DNA from: RGIG1902 sp034926865
Lineage (GTDB): Bacteria > Bacillota > Clostridia > Oscillospirales > Butyricicoccaceae
Direction of reading: 5' to 3'
DNA length: 15,261 nucleotides
Assembly (NCBI GenBank): GCA_034926865.1
Contig: JAYFQP010000005.1
Location: 1 to 15,261, forward strand
Shown here: piece by piece, positions 1 to 6,406 of the stretch
How the letters are laid out: each line of letters starts with the position of its first letter
How positions within the stretch are numbered: position 1 is the first letter of the stretch
The notes under the pieces: generated by a model
Database searches by the model: none
What the model was told of the DNA's origin: nothing
What the model saw: only the letters and a program-made list of their open reading frames with translations
Position numbers and translations under genes: made by a program

Positions 1-63
1 AGAGGTGTAAGTGCAGTAATGCATTGAGCCGACTGATACTAATAGGCCGAGGACTTGACCTTG
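1..63 (+). rRNA. 23S ribosomal RNA, 3' end (partial)
   Basis: The first 60 bases carry the conserved 3'-terminal part of bacterial 23S rRNA, including the stretch around GAGCCGACTGATACTAATAG and the closing CCGAGGACTTGACC. The gene enters from beyond the left edge, so only its tail is seen. The exact 3' end is estimated to a few bases, because it normally pairs with the 5' end, which is outside the window. A 5S gene follows on the same strand after about 95 bases of spacer without a tRNA, the usual rrn order. Confidence 0.95.
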
Positions 64-156
64 TATTCTTTAATTTGAATATTTGGCAACCTCAACTCTG
101 CCTTCCGTCTTTTCTCTTTCAGTTTTCAATGTGCCGATATATGGCTTAATTAAATA

Positions 157-271
<115 letters not shown>

Positions 272-273
272 CC

Positions 274-316
274 AAACAAAAGAGAACTGCTTTTGCAGTT
301 CTCTTTTGTTTATTAT
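274..316 (+). terminator. rRNA operon terminator
   Basis: A perfect 17-bp stem (274-290 with 295-311) closes a TTTT loop and is followed by a T/A-rich tail. It begins two bases after the 5S gene, so it ends the rRNA operon. Confidence 0.92.
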
Positions 317-605
317 ATTATTTTTTCTGGAAGATGTTTTTGACGAATCATAGCAATCATATGCGTTTTAACATAGAAGATCATGCTTATTTTGGAAGCG
401 CTTTATTTATTGATTTAGGGGTCATCAGCTTACGCGCACAAATACTAATTATTCTAATAGTATTTGTGCGCGTATAAACTATTATTGATATTAACTGCAT
501 TATTGAATGAATGCTTTTTAAATGGTTGGTTTTTTAGTTCATGGAGCAAAAGTGATTGAAAAAACGTTGAAAAACACATTAAATAAATATGTGAAATATT
601 CACAA
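317..605. other. AT-rich intergenic stretch, no supported gene
   Basis: No gene is convincing on either strand. An ATG at 361 opens a 38-codon frame but has no ribosome binding site and runs through the inverted repeat at 431-474. A minus-strand frame at 454-675 also crosses that repeat and the promoter at 614-642. Apart from the repeat, nothing recognisable is seen. Confidence 0.6.
431..474. repeat. Perfect 17-bp inverted repeat
   Basis: TACGCGCACAAATACTA at 431-447 is repeated exactly in reverse complement at 458-474, around a 10-nt loop. Neither side is followed by a T-run, so it does not look like an ordinary intrinsic terminator. It could be a transcribed hairpin, an operator-like dyad or the scar of a mobile element. 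No second copy was noticed in the window. Confidence 0.85.
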
Positions 606-613
606 AAAACGGT

Positions 614-642
614 TTGACTTTTTGATGATATTGAAGTATACT
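614..642 (+). promoter_or_regulatory. Sigma-A-type promoter of the micropeptide unit
   Basis: TTGACT at 614-619 and TATACT at 637-642 are separated by exactly 17 bases, close to the vegetative consensus. Transcription would start near 649, leaving a leader of about 80 nt before the ATG at 730. Confidence 0.8.
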
Positions 643-729
643 ATTTAAGAAAATGACATGGATTTTTGGGAACATTAAAGCTTGTGCGGCGGTCTTATGA
701 TCGTAATAACTATTGTGAGGTAGAGAAAA

Positions 730-870
730 ATGCTGAAAAGATTGGCGACCGTTGTTTTGGCGGCGCTGGCTTTGGTATCGCTGTTCGTTTTTACTGGAAA
801 AGCTTTGGCTTCTGAGGAGATGAAGTCATCCTTTGATGACCAGGTTGTTATCAGTGATCATAACGGGTAG
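730..870 (+). CDS. Secreted micropeptide precursor, 46 residues
   Basis: This frame encodes a 46-residue precursor. Residues 1-27 form a textbook Sec signal peptide: a basic start MLKR, a hydrophobic core rich in Ala, Leu and Val (about residues 5-22), and an AxA-type signal peptidase I site at ALA|SEE (25-27). The predicted mature part is only 19 residues, SEEMKSSFDDQVVISDHNG, acidic and without cysteine. GTGAGG (715-720) lies 9 bases before the ATG. The gene is a complete single-gene unit, with a near-consensus promoter (614-642) and a terminator (919-953). Its layout resembles exported signalling-peptide precursors, but no receptor gene adjoins it and I recognise no family. That it is exported is inferred from the signal peptide; its role is unknown. 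Confidence 0.72.
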   Translation: MLKRLATVVLAALALVSLFVFTGKALASEEMKSSFDDQVVISDHNG

Positions 871-918
871 AAAAGGATTTGTATTGAAAACTAAGGGTTT
901 AAAAAATATATAACGTGG

Positions 919-953
919 AAGCGCCGCAAATGTTTTGCGGCGCTTTTGTATTT
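919..953 (+). terminator. Terminator after the micropeptide gene
   Basis: AAGCGCCGCAAA (919-930) pairs perfectly with TTTGCGGCGCTT (934-945) over a 3-nt loop, followed by TTGTATTT. It closes the short unit that starts at the 614-642 promoter. Confidence 0.88.
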
Positions 954-1084
954 GAATTTTCTGGAATAGATAAATTATAATTGATGGAAATGCACAGAAG
1001 AAGAAAATGGTTATTTATAGTGTGTGACAGTGAATGCCGATAAAACTGACATCACCTTTGTACAATCGGGTGAATCCCACATTC

Positions 1085-1801
1085 TGTGTAAACTTAAAAT
1101 TGCGTAAAATTGTGCAAATTTTATAGGGCGGAAGGCCAAAATCTGGCATTCCGCCTTAGATGCATCATAGTGGGAAACAGCTGCCGCATCAATGATAAAA
1201 TGTATGGCTGCGCGGCAGCTGCCTTAACACGGCTGCTGTTTTCTGTTAATCAGACAGCCTGTGGGCAAAGAAAACTTTCGGCTGGGAGTAAGTTACACCC
1301 CAGTTCTTTATTTGATCTGTCCACTTTTTTGTGATGTCGATCATGGCCAGATACAGCATCTTCAGAAGACCGTCATCGCCGGGAAAACAGATTTGGAGTT
1401 CGTCACTCTGCGAAGCTGCTGATTGAAGTTTTCAAGCGCGTTGGTGGTGTAAATGATGGTCCTGACTTCCAGTGGCACTCGAAATGTGGATAGACTTACC
1501 CAGTTGGCCCGCAAGGGCAGGGCGATTTTCGGGTATTTCCGCCTCATTTTGCATTAAATGTGTACCGATGGTGCAGCGACGTTTGCCCATCTGCGGCGGC
1601 GTACACCTTTTTCTGGTGGCCCATGAGCGCCTTGATGTCCCGTAGGAAACAAACTTTGTACGGCTCAGGCGTATAACACACTGTTGGATTATCGTTTTGG
1701 GAAAACAACCTTGGCATAAAGCCCCTCAGGCTGTCTACGCAGGTGATGAGAATGTTCTCCGGGCCTCGGTTTTTCAGGCAGTTGATGATTCCAAGCCACA
1801 A
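1085..1801 (-). mobile_element. Degenerate IS256-family insertion sequence remnant
   Basis: A decayed minus-strand transposase of the IS256 (Mutator-type) family is followed by about 160 bases of non-coding sequence. That sequence contains TCTGTGTAAACTTAAAATTG near 1083-1102, which resembles terminal sequences of the family and is taken as the likely transposase-3' end of the element. The opposite end and the first half of the transposase are missing, so no matching terminal repeat or target duplication can be shown. Both boundaries are estimates. Confidence 0.7.
1246..1801 (-). pseudogene. IS256-family transposase, truncated and frameshifted
   Basis: Conserved C-terminal IS256 blocks appear in order but in changing frames: LKNRGPENILITCVDSLRGF near the left break, then IKALM...KKVYAA, then YPKIALPLRANW, TIIYTTNALENFNQQLRR and SKSVFP. 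After a one-base shift near 1380 follow LLKMLYLAMIDITKKW and VFFAHRLSD, ending at TAA 1246-1248. At least three frame changes are needed to read through (near 1380, near 1545 and between about 1640 and 1715). The N-terminal half, with the HTH and the first catalytic Asp, is absent. About ten codons also seem lost at MWLG/IINC, where intact relatives carry a longer segment between two WLG-like motifs. The gene cannot make an active transposase. Confidence 0.88.
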
Positions 1802-1923
1802 CCTAAAACATCCTACAGTATAACCTAATTCTTTCAGATAATATGAAGTGATAATATGTCCGTTCTGTAATGCAACGCTAAGCTATTGCCGCTTTTATAA
1901 TTGTGTACAAACAAATCGATAAT
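1802..1923. other. Short spacer with no supported gene
   Basis: This is AT-rich sequence between the transposase break and the MATE-side terminator. In the transposase frame it reads on as SYYLKELGYTVGCF without matching the expected family sequence, so the true break in the IS may lie a few bases either side of 1801. Nothing else is recognised. Confidence 0.5.
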
Positions 1924-1973
1924 AAAAAGCACCCCTGCTTTATTTTTTAGTAAAAAGCAGAGGCGCTTTTTTC
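1924..1973 (-). terminator. Terminator downstream of the MATE gene
   Basis: An imperfect long stem pairs roughly 1924-1941 with 1953-1971. Its core is AAAAAGC...CTGCTTT against AAAGCAG...GCTTTTT, with two mismatches. T-runs flank both sides, so it can work on either strand. It lies about 75 bases past the MATE stop codon on the minus strand. Confidence 0.75.
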
Positions 1974-2047
1974 GTTGTGACATTTTCATTAACTAAATGA
2001 CATTGGGCTATGTCGGTGGAATCTTAACGGTGTTGTCTTCTGATTGC

Positions 2048-3559
2048 TTATTTACCTGCGTCGTGTGAGAATGAAGTTGTCCACTTGCCAGATACATATC
2101 TTAGGCTGATAAGCAGTGAACGAAGAAGCTGGTCGGCAACGAGTGCATACCATGCGCCAGTAAGGCCAAGGTGGAAATAGTTGACGAGCAGAAGCGCCAG
2201 AGCTGGACGGAGAAGCATGACAGTAAAGGTTGTTACCATAGCGGTATACCGTGTGTCACCGGCCCCACGAAGAGCTCCGGCAAGGATAAACTGAGAGGCC
2301 TGGAAGGGCTGTATCAGGGCAATCATCTGAAGCAGCGCCCCACCTGTTACGATGATTGCCACATCGTCAGTATAAAGGCCCAAAACGAACTTATTGCAGG
2401 TAAATATAAAAATTGCAATGCCTATGGCGACATACATTCCTGTTAGCTGTGTGCGTTTTGAGTAATGCATAGCCATATCAGGCCTTTTTTTACCGAGGCT
2501 CTGGCTGACTAGAGCTGTGGCCGAGGTAGAGAAAGCTTGGCCGTTCATGAATGTCAACGCCTGTATATTCATACAAACCTGATGGGTAGCATATGGTATT
2601 GTGCCGAGGCTGGCGATAGTCTTGGAGAAAATGATAACGCCGATCCGCATGGCGGTCTGCTCCACCAGGGCAGGGACACCGATCTGGAATATGCTGTTAA
2701 GACATTCTTTGTCTGGCTTAATACTTCCCTTAGGGAATTCAAGCTTTATGTACTGATCATTTTTTCGTATTACGGAAATGGCCATTATACAAGCTACACC
2801 CTGGCCGATGACTGTGGCCAGAGATGCACCTGCCACTCCCATTTTGGGAAAACCGAATTTTCCGTAAATAAGCAGATAGTTAAAAAACACGTTTACCACG
2901 TTTGCTGTAGTATTATATATCATAGCCGTTTTTGAATTGCCTACGCCACGAAGAGCGCTGCTTATAGTGGCTGTAATCGAAACGGTGAACATGCCTATCA
3001 TCTGTATTTTGAGGTACTGCGTACCGGCTATCAGTACCCGATCTTCAGTGGCGCCCATAAAGGCGACAAGCTGTTCTGAAAAGAGTACGCCTATAATGGC
3101 AAAAACAAAACCGAGGAGAAGGTTAAGGATAAAGGCCTGGCGCAGGACAAGCTCAGCTTTTTCTTTATTTCCGGCCCCTCTGTAACGTCCCACCATAGCC
3201 ATGGTGCCGATGTTAAGAGACATAAATACTGTGGATAACAGAAACTTAGGCTGCGTAGTAAGGCCGACAGCAGTTATGGCCCACGGGCCAAGTTTTCCCA
3301 CCATCATCAAATCTGCCATAGAGGTAAGCTGCATAAGCATCAGCTCTACGAGAGCCGGCCAGCCAATTTTAAGGATATCCCTGTACAGCATTTTCGAAGT
3401 CACGCCATCAGGCAGAGGATGCTTTACTGAGGTTTTGATTGACGCGGCCGCGTGGTCGCCTGCAGGGATAATATCCAATGTAGTTACGAGCTTATTTTTG
3501 CCGGCAGCCGCGGCGGGACAGTCCCCGGCCTGCTCGGCTTTTTGGTCTTTGTCTTCCAT
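2048..3559 (-). CDS. MATE-family multidrug efflux transporter
   Basis: This is a 503-residue polytopic membrane protein of the MATE family (NorM/DinF-like), which exports drugs or metabolites using a cation gradient. Two homologous halves are visible. Each has about six hydrophobic segments and carries typical motifs: LMQLTSMADLMMVGKLG near residue 75, ALRGVGNSKTAMIYN in the first half, and the matching LAGALRGAGDTRYTAM in the second. The start at 3559 was chosen because AAGGAG lies 9 bases before that ATG; the frame extends 24 codons upstream without a good site and across the promoter. Unusually, about 56 hydrophilic residues precede the first membrane segment. It is divergent from the dipeptidase gene. 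The substrate cannot be told from the sequence. Confidence 0.93.
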   Translation of the reverse strand: MEDKDQKAEQAGDCPAAAAGKNKLVTTLDIIPAGDHAAASIKTSVKHPLPDGVTSKMLYRDILKIGWPALVELMLMQLTSMADLMMVGKLGPWAITAVGLTTQPKFLLSTVFMSLNIGTMAMVGRYRGAGNKEKAELVLRQAFILNLLLGFVFAIIGVLFSEQLVAFMGATEDRVLIAGTQYLKIQMIGMFTVSITATISSALRGVGNSKTAMIYNTTANVVNVFFNYLLIYGKFGFPKMGVAGASLATVIGQGVACIMAISVIRKNDQYIKLEFPKGSIKPDKECLNSIFQIGVPALVEQTAMRIGVIIFSKTIASLGTIPYATHQVCMNIQALTFMNGQAFSTSATALVSQSLGKKRPDMAMHYSKRTQLTGMYVAIGIAIFIFTCNKFVLGLYTDDVAIIVTGGALLQMIALIQPFQASQFILAGALRGAGDTRYTAMVTTFTVMLLRPALALLLVNYFHLGLTGAWYALVADQLLRSLLISLRYVSGKWTTSFSHDAGK

Positions 3560-3599
3560 TGAGCCATGCTCCTTTCGTAATACGGGTATCGATTTAAAT

Positions 3600-3628
3600 A
3601 TTATAGCATAATACTGTTCATTCTTAAA
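3600..3628 (-). promoter_or_regulatory. Promoter of the MATE gene (extended -10)
   Basis: On the minus strand TTTAAG (3628-3623) and TATAAT (3605-3600) are 17 bases apart. The -10 is preceded by TGC, an extended -10. It sits 41 bases before the chosen MATE start. Confidence 0.7.
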
Positions 3629-3660
3629 CACTTAATCATTGTATTTTTAACCAAATTTTC

Positions 3661-3698
3661 TTGTAAATTTGTGCATTTGATAATATACTATATAGTAT
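3661..3698 (+). promoter_or_regulatory. Dipeptidase promoter with overlapping 14-bp palindrome
   Basis: TTGTAA (3661-3666) and TATACT (3684-3689) are 17 bases apart. The -10 is embedded in the perfect palindrome ATACTATATAGTAT (3685-3698). A dimeric repressor bound there would block RNA polymerase, but no regulator for it is identified. AAAGGAG at 3708-3714 is the ribosome binding site. Confidence 0.68.
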
Positions 3699-3724
3699 GA
3701 CAGCTTGAAAGGAGCAAAATCACT

Positions 3725-5179
3725 ATGAAATATGTGATTTCAGGCAGGGAGCCTGCCGATGGGTTGAGATTTTTTGAAGACATAAGCGCTATTCCACGCG
3801 CCTCGCGTAATGAAGCCGACATAGCCGCTTTTATGAAAAAATTTGCCGAGGATAGGGGACTATGGGTCTGTGTTGACAAGTTCAACAATGTTATAATCAA
3901 GAAACCCGGCTCTAAGGGCTGTGAGCATTTGCCTCCGGTAATGCTTCAGGGCCATCTTGATATCGTGCCGGAAAAGAATCAGGATACCGTGCATGATTGG
4001 GAGCACGATGGCCTTAAGCTCAAGGTTGAAGGTGATATTCTTAAAGCAGAGGGGACAACGCTCGGCTGCGACGATGGTTACGCTATATCATATATGATGG
4101 CTGTGCTTGACCGAAAGGATATCAAACATCCGCCGCTTGAGTGTGTTATGACGTCTATGGAAGAAATAGGTCTTATCGGGGCCATGAATATTAGCGGAGA
4201 GAATATAACCGCCAGAAGAATGATAGGCATGGATGCTGGCGGAGAAGGCGGTTTTCTGGCAAGCTCCGCAGGCGGGAATTATGTCTATATCAAGGTACCC
4301 TTCAATTTTGTTGAGGCAAAGGGAGAGGGCATTTCTATTCGCATAAGAGGCCTCGAAGGAGGACATTCCGGCGGATTGATACATATGGAAAAGGGCAATG
4401 CCAATAAGATTCTCGGCCGTATTCTTTATAATATTTCCAAAGAGTGCCTCTTTAATATAGCAGCAATTACCGGAGGGTTTAAAGGCAACGCGATCCCAAG
4501 AGAGAGCGATTGTGTGATCATGGTACAGGGCGGAGTGGCAGAAAGAGCAAAAGCAATTATTGCGGAAACAGAAAAAGAAATTGCATCTGAACTCGCGTTT
4601 TCTGATAAGGGATTGAAAGTTCTTGTCGGGACAGCATCTGCCGAAAAGATGATTAATCTTGAGGCATCACAAAAAGTAGTTCACCTCAGCCATGTTCTGC
4701 CAAACGGCATGATGATGAAGAGCATGGCCATCGAGGGGCTTACCAATGCATCGCTTAATGTTGGCGTCGTATCTATGGAAGAGGGCGCTGTTAAGTATGA
4801 GGTTACGATACGTTCGGCGGAAGACAGTCTTGTTCGCTCTATTGCTGATGTGGTTTGTGATATAGCGGCAGTTGCAGGAGCTGAATGCGAGGTTGCGGGA
4901 GGTTATCCGGCCTTCAGCTTTGATCCTGATTCAAAGATCAGGAAGACAGTTATGGATATCTATAGGGAGACAACGGGCAAGGAGGGCATAGTGCGTGCCG
5001 TTCATGGCGGCACCGAGGCCGGTGTTTTCCGCAAGCTGATTCCCGGGTTGGATATAGTTGGAATAGGGCCTAATGCGGGAGGAGCACATACGCCGGAGGA
5101 GTGGCTCGACCTTAATTCCTACAGAAGGGCATTTGACCTTCTTATTAAAGTTCTTGAAAGACTTTGTGACGAAAATTAG
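3725..5179 (+). CDS. pepD: Aminoacyl-histidine dipeptidase (Xaa-His dipeptidase, M20C)
   Basis: This 484-residue protein matches the length and motif order of the M20C metallo-dipeptidase PepD, which splits Xaa-His and other dipeptides in the cytoplasm. Visible elements are the metal/catalytic HLD (His77, Asp79), GTTLGCDDG with the bridging Asp116, the catalytic and ligand Glu pair in TSMEEIG (146-147), Asp170 in GMDAGGEG, and the C-terminal HGGTEAG and GPNAGGAHTPEE with the last metal His. GHSGG near residue 214 belongs to the lid domain. A good Shine-Dalgarno lies 10 bases upstream. The gene is monocistronic, with its own promoter and terminator, and probably recycles peptides as an amino-acid source. 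All key residues are present. Confidence 0.93.
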   Translation: MKYVISGREPADGLRFFEDISAIPRASRNEADIAAFMKKFAEDRGLWVCVDKFNNVIIKKPGSKGCEHLPPVMLQGHLDIVPEKNQDTVHDWEHDGLKLKVEGDILKAEGTTLGCDDGYAISYMMAVLDRKDIKHPPLECVMTSMEEIGLIGAMNISGENITARRMIGMDAGGEGGFLASSAGGNYVYIKVPFNFVEAKGEGISIRIRGLEGGHSGGLIHMEKGNANKILGRILYNISKECLFNIAAITGGFKGNAIPRESDCVIMVQGGVAERAKAIIAETEKEIASELAFSDKGLKVLVGTASAEKMINLEASQKVVHLSHVLPNGMMMKSMAIEGLTNASLNVGVVSMEEGAVKYEVTIRSAEDSLVRSIADVVCDIAAVAGAECEVAGGYPAFSFDPDSKIRKTVMDIYRETTGKEGIVRAVHGGTEAGVFRKLIPGLDIVGIGPNAGGAHTPEEWLDLNSYRRAFDLLIKVLERLCDEN

Positions 5180-5193
5180 CTCATAGACAAGAA

Positions 5194-5230
5194 AAAACAC
5201 CCGCGTTTCAAAATGCGGGTGTTTTGCTCT
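5194..5230 (+). terminator. Terminator after pepD
   Basis: AAAACACCCGC (5194-5204) pairs with GCGGGTGTTTT (5215-5225) over a 10-nt loop, followed by GCTCTTT. It begins 15 bases after the pepD stop. Confidence 0.9.
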
Positions 5231-5359
5231 TTAATTATTGCGTTCTGAGTGAATCGGAACATGTTTAAGCCCTTAGCACACATTAAAAAAATTTAGTGTT
5301 TTTCCCCAAAATATTAGTAAGATATTATGTGTATTTTTAAACCATGAATAAAATAAGTG

Positions 5360-5388
5360 TTGACAAATCGAAAAGGCCATGATATTAT
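5360..5388 (+). promoter_or_regulatory. Strong promoter of the cold-shock leader
   Basis: TTGACA (5360-5365) and TATTAT (5383-5388) are 17 bases apart, one of the best vegetative promoters in the window. Transcription should start near 5395, giving a leader of about 150 nt before the csp start codon. Confidence 0.85.
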
Positions 5389-5415
5389 AACTGTGGATTC
5401 TAAATGTACTAAGTG

Positions 5416-5479
5416 AACTCACATATTTTTGTAATTCATTCTTTACGTTTTTCGAATTATAAAAATATGTGAGTTTTTT
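5416..5479 (+). terminator. Leader terminator/attenuator upstream of csp
   Basis: A 22-bp stem (5416-5437 with 5454-5475; one G-U pair) closes a 16-nt loop and runs directly into six T residues (5474-5479). It has every feature of an intrinsic terminator, yet it lies between the promoter at 5360-5388 and the csp gene it appears to serve. The stem is A/U-rich, so its stability should depend strongly on temperature. It may be an attenuator, or it may end a separate small RNA of about 85 nt. Confidence 0.78.
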
Positions 5480-5506
5480 AATAAGTCCTTTGGGTCCGAA
5501 ATATAA

Positions 5507-5535
5507 AGGCGCAGTTGGCGCCTCAATTCAGGAGG
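5507..5535 (+). promoter_or_regulatory. csp translation-start region: small hairpin and Shine-Dalgarno
   Basis: AGGCGC (5507-5512) pairs with GCGCCT (5518-5523) over a 5-nt loop, just ahead of GGAGG (5531-5535), which is 7 bases before the ATG. The hairpin leaves the ribosome binding site open and may help keep it accessible. That role is inferred. Confidence 0.5.
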
Positions 5536-5542
5536 AACTACA

Positions 5543-5752
5543 ATGACAGGCAGTGTAAAATGGTTTAATGCAACAAAGGGCTTTGGTTTCCTTGCTTGCG
5601 ATCAGGGCGGCGATGATGTTTTCGTTCATTTTTCTGCTATTCAGATCGATGGCTTCAAGACTCTCGAAGAGGGCCAGAAGGTTCAGTTCGAAGTTGAGAA
5701 TGACCCGAAGAACAGCGGCAAGCTCAGAGCTGTAAACGTACGTCCTCTCTAA
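5543..5752 (+). CDS. Cold-shock protein (CspA family)
   Basis: The 69-residue protein is a complete single cold-shock domain, a small cytoplasmic beta-barrel that binds single-stranded RNA and DNA and melts RNA structure. Both nucleic-acid binding motifs are intact: RNP1 KGFGFL (residues 12-17) and RNP2 VFVHF (26-30), with the usual MTGSVKWFN start and the EGQKVQFEVE strand. Length and sequence are standard for the family. The gene stands alone between its leader and a terminator. The long structured leader suggests RNA-level control, as with other csp genes. It may be a constitutive rather than a cold-induced paralogue; the sequence does not decide this. Confidence 0.96.
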   Translation: MTGSVKWFNATKGFGFLACDQGGDDVFVHFSAIQIDGFKTLEEGQKVQFEVENDPKNSGKLRAVNVRPL

Positions 5753-5841
5753 TAGAGCGGATATAGACAGCACGAGATTCAATATTAGGCGCTTGCGCTT
5801 GGTATGGATTATCGGTTGAGTTAAACAGATTTTTATGACGC

Positions 5842-5876
5842 GAGCGGACAGATTTTCTGTCCGCTCTTGTTTTTTG
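5842..5876 (+). terminator. Terminator after csp
   Basis: GAGCGGACAG (5842-5851) pairs with CTGTCCGCTC (5857-5866) over a short loop and is followed by TTGTTTTTT. It is about 90 bases past the csp stop. Confidence 0.9.
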
Positions 5877-6246
5877 CGTTTTAAAAAATGCGGTTGAGTT
5901 TTGCCCTATCTTAAGATGAAGATGCCGGCTTATAAGATTTGAAAAGTGTTTGGCGGCAGGTTGTTTTGTAGAAAACCAAAGGCACGGAGGCACTCGGAAG
6001 AAATTCTCGTCGTTTATGGTCAGTGTGATGCCTGAGAGTGGGAGATAAAATTGTGGACTGTTTTCTGTTTTGCTGGTTGTGCGCGTTTAGCATACAGTAT
6101 AGATACTTAGCGGATAATGGATTCTCCTTTGTATAGCTCACAAGATAAGCTGGTGAAGGCTTCATGCGATTCGTGGGCTTGCAGGTCAAAGCTTAAAACA
6201 TGGCAGCACTAAGGAAAGCGACCATTAGGTTATGGCGGTATTTAAA
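5877..6246. other. Intergenic stretch, possibly decayed coding sequence
   Basis: No gene is supported. A minus-strand frame covering 5911-6189 has no ribosome binding site and matches nothing I know. Another minus-strand stretch near 6120-6215 reads FDLQAHESHEAFTSLSCELY and looks protein-like but is closed by stops on both sides. Since the adjacent 6247-6387 segment is a clear gene scar, this may be further degraded sequence. Confidence 0.4.
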
Positions 6247-6387
6247 TTAGCAGTGTCTGATAATAAACTCCGCGGCCTCCGTAGCCGTTATGTCAGATAT
6301 ATCTACTTAAGTGTGTTAAGCTGTTCGTAAACAGGTAGTGGTTTTTCCTGCTCCCATCGTTCCACCGATCAAATATAGCTGTTTCAG
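6247..6387 (-). pseudogene. P-loop nucleotide kinase remnant with internal deletion
   Basis: On the minus strand the sequence begins LKQLYLIGGTMGAGKTT, the Walker A start of a family of small ATP-binding (AAA/kinase-like) proteins of about 180 residues. It then jumps, with a frame change, to LPVYEQLNTLK, and after another one-base change to VDISDITATEAAEFIIRHC and stop (6247-6249). In intact relatives the last two blocks form the C-terminus, so roughly 120-130 internal codons have been deleted. The expected ATG is CTG (6385-6387), preceded by AAAGG at a workable distance, which suggests a mutated start. Family assignment is from memory of such proteins; the deletion and frame breaks are seen directly. 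Confidence 0.72.
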
Positions 6388-6406
6388 GTGTTGTACCTTT
6401 GGGATA

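Noticed and set aside
131..140. GCCGATAT-like motility-sigma -10 in the rRNA spacer and a similar GTCGATAT at 8678-8685
   Set aside because: Neither has a TAAA element at the required distance, and the first lies inside an rRNA operon.
361..477. 38-codon frame with a hydrophobic end
   Set aside because: No ribosome binding site, and the frame simply reads through the perfect inverted repeat at 431-474.
454..675. 73-codon minus-strand frame
   Set aside because: Runs across the inverted repeat and a good plus-strand promoter, shows no family features, and lies in AT-rich DNA.
5911..6189. 92-codon minus-strand frame
   Set aside because: No Shine-Dalgarno, no recognisable domain, and adjacent to a gene scar. 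Treated as non-coding or decayed.
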